Shown: one piece after another, positions 6,694 to 6,694 of the stretch
How positions within the stretch are numbered: the first letter of the stretch is position 1
How the letters are laid out: each line of letters starts with the position of its first letter
Assembly (NCBI GenBank): GCA_015494335.1
Contig: WGBK01000151.1
Coordinates: 1-6,694 of the forward strand
DNA length: 6,694 nucleotides
From: Gammaproteobacteria bacterium
GTDB lineage: Bacteria > Pseudomonadota > Gammaproteobacteria > GCA-001735895
Direction: 5' to 3'
The notes under the pieces: generated by a model
Told to the model about the DNA's origin: nothing
Databases searched by the model: none
What the model saw: only the letters and a program-made list of their open reading frames with translations
Translations under genes and position numbers: made by a program

Positions 6694-6694
6694 C

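Noticed and set aside
1..6694. A novel defence, mobile or biosynthetic system spanning the window
   Set aside because: All five genes belong to widespread chromosomal families, and no transposase, integrase, toxin, repeat array or abrupt change in composition was seen.

Overview
The window reads as ordinary chromosome of a non-enteric gammaproteobacterium. The GC content is fairly high (roughly 60% by eye) and the RapA protein resembles Pseudomonas-type RapA along its whole length. I cannot name the genus. I see no rRNA, tRNA, CRISPR, insertion sequence, phage gene or integration scar. All five genes lie on the minus strand, so transcription runs from high to low coordinates.

In order of transcription: (1) rapA (6655-3737), the Swi2/Snf2-type ATPase that recycles RNA polymerase, with a -10 box and Shine-Dalgarno at the right edge. 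(2) After 106 bp, a 340-residue diguanylate cyclase (3630-2608) with an N-terminal sensor-like region, a GGEEF active site and an SSB-like acidic C-terminal tail. (3) After 68 bp, a 242-residue membrane phosphatase of the PAP2 family (2539-1811), possibly translated from a leaderless mRNA. (4) After 70 bp holding a near-consensus sigma-70 promoter with a palindromic operator in its spacer, a TetR-family repressor with a GTG start (1740-1096). (5) After 19 bp, an RND/MMPL-family transporter (1076 to beyond the left edge), of which the first 358 codons are present.

The clearest functional unit is the TetR-RND pair. The repressor and transporter are co-directional and closely spaced behind one promoter, and the palindrome fills the gap between -35 and -10. 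This suggests a self-repressed efflux or lipid-transport operon induced by an unknown ligand. rapA, the cyclase and the phosphatase are co-directional but have larger gaps and no obvious shared role.

No wholly new system is evident. The points most worth a second look are the operator-in-promoter arrangement, the SSB-like tail on the cyclase, its lost inhibitory site, the altered third motif of the phosphatase and its SD-less start. Intergenic gaps are all under about 110 bp, so there is no long gene-free stretch.
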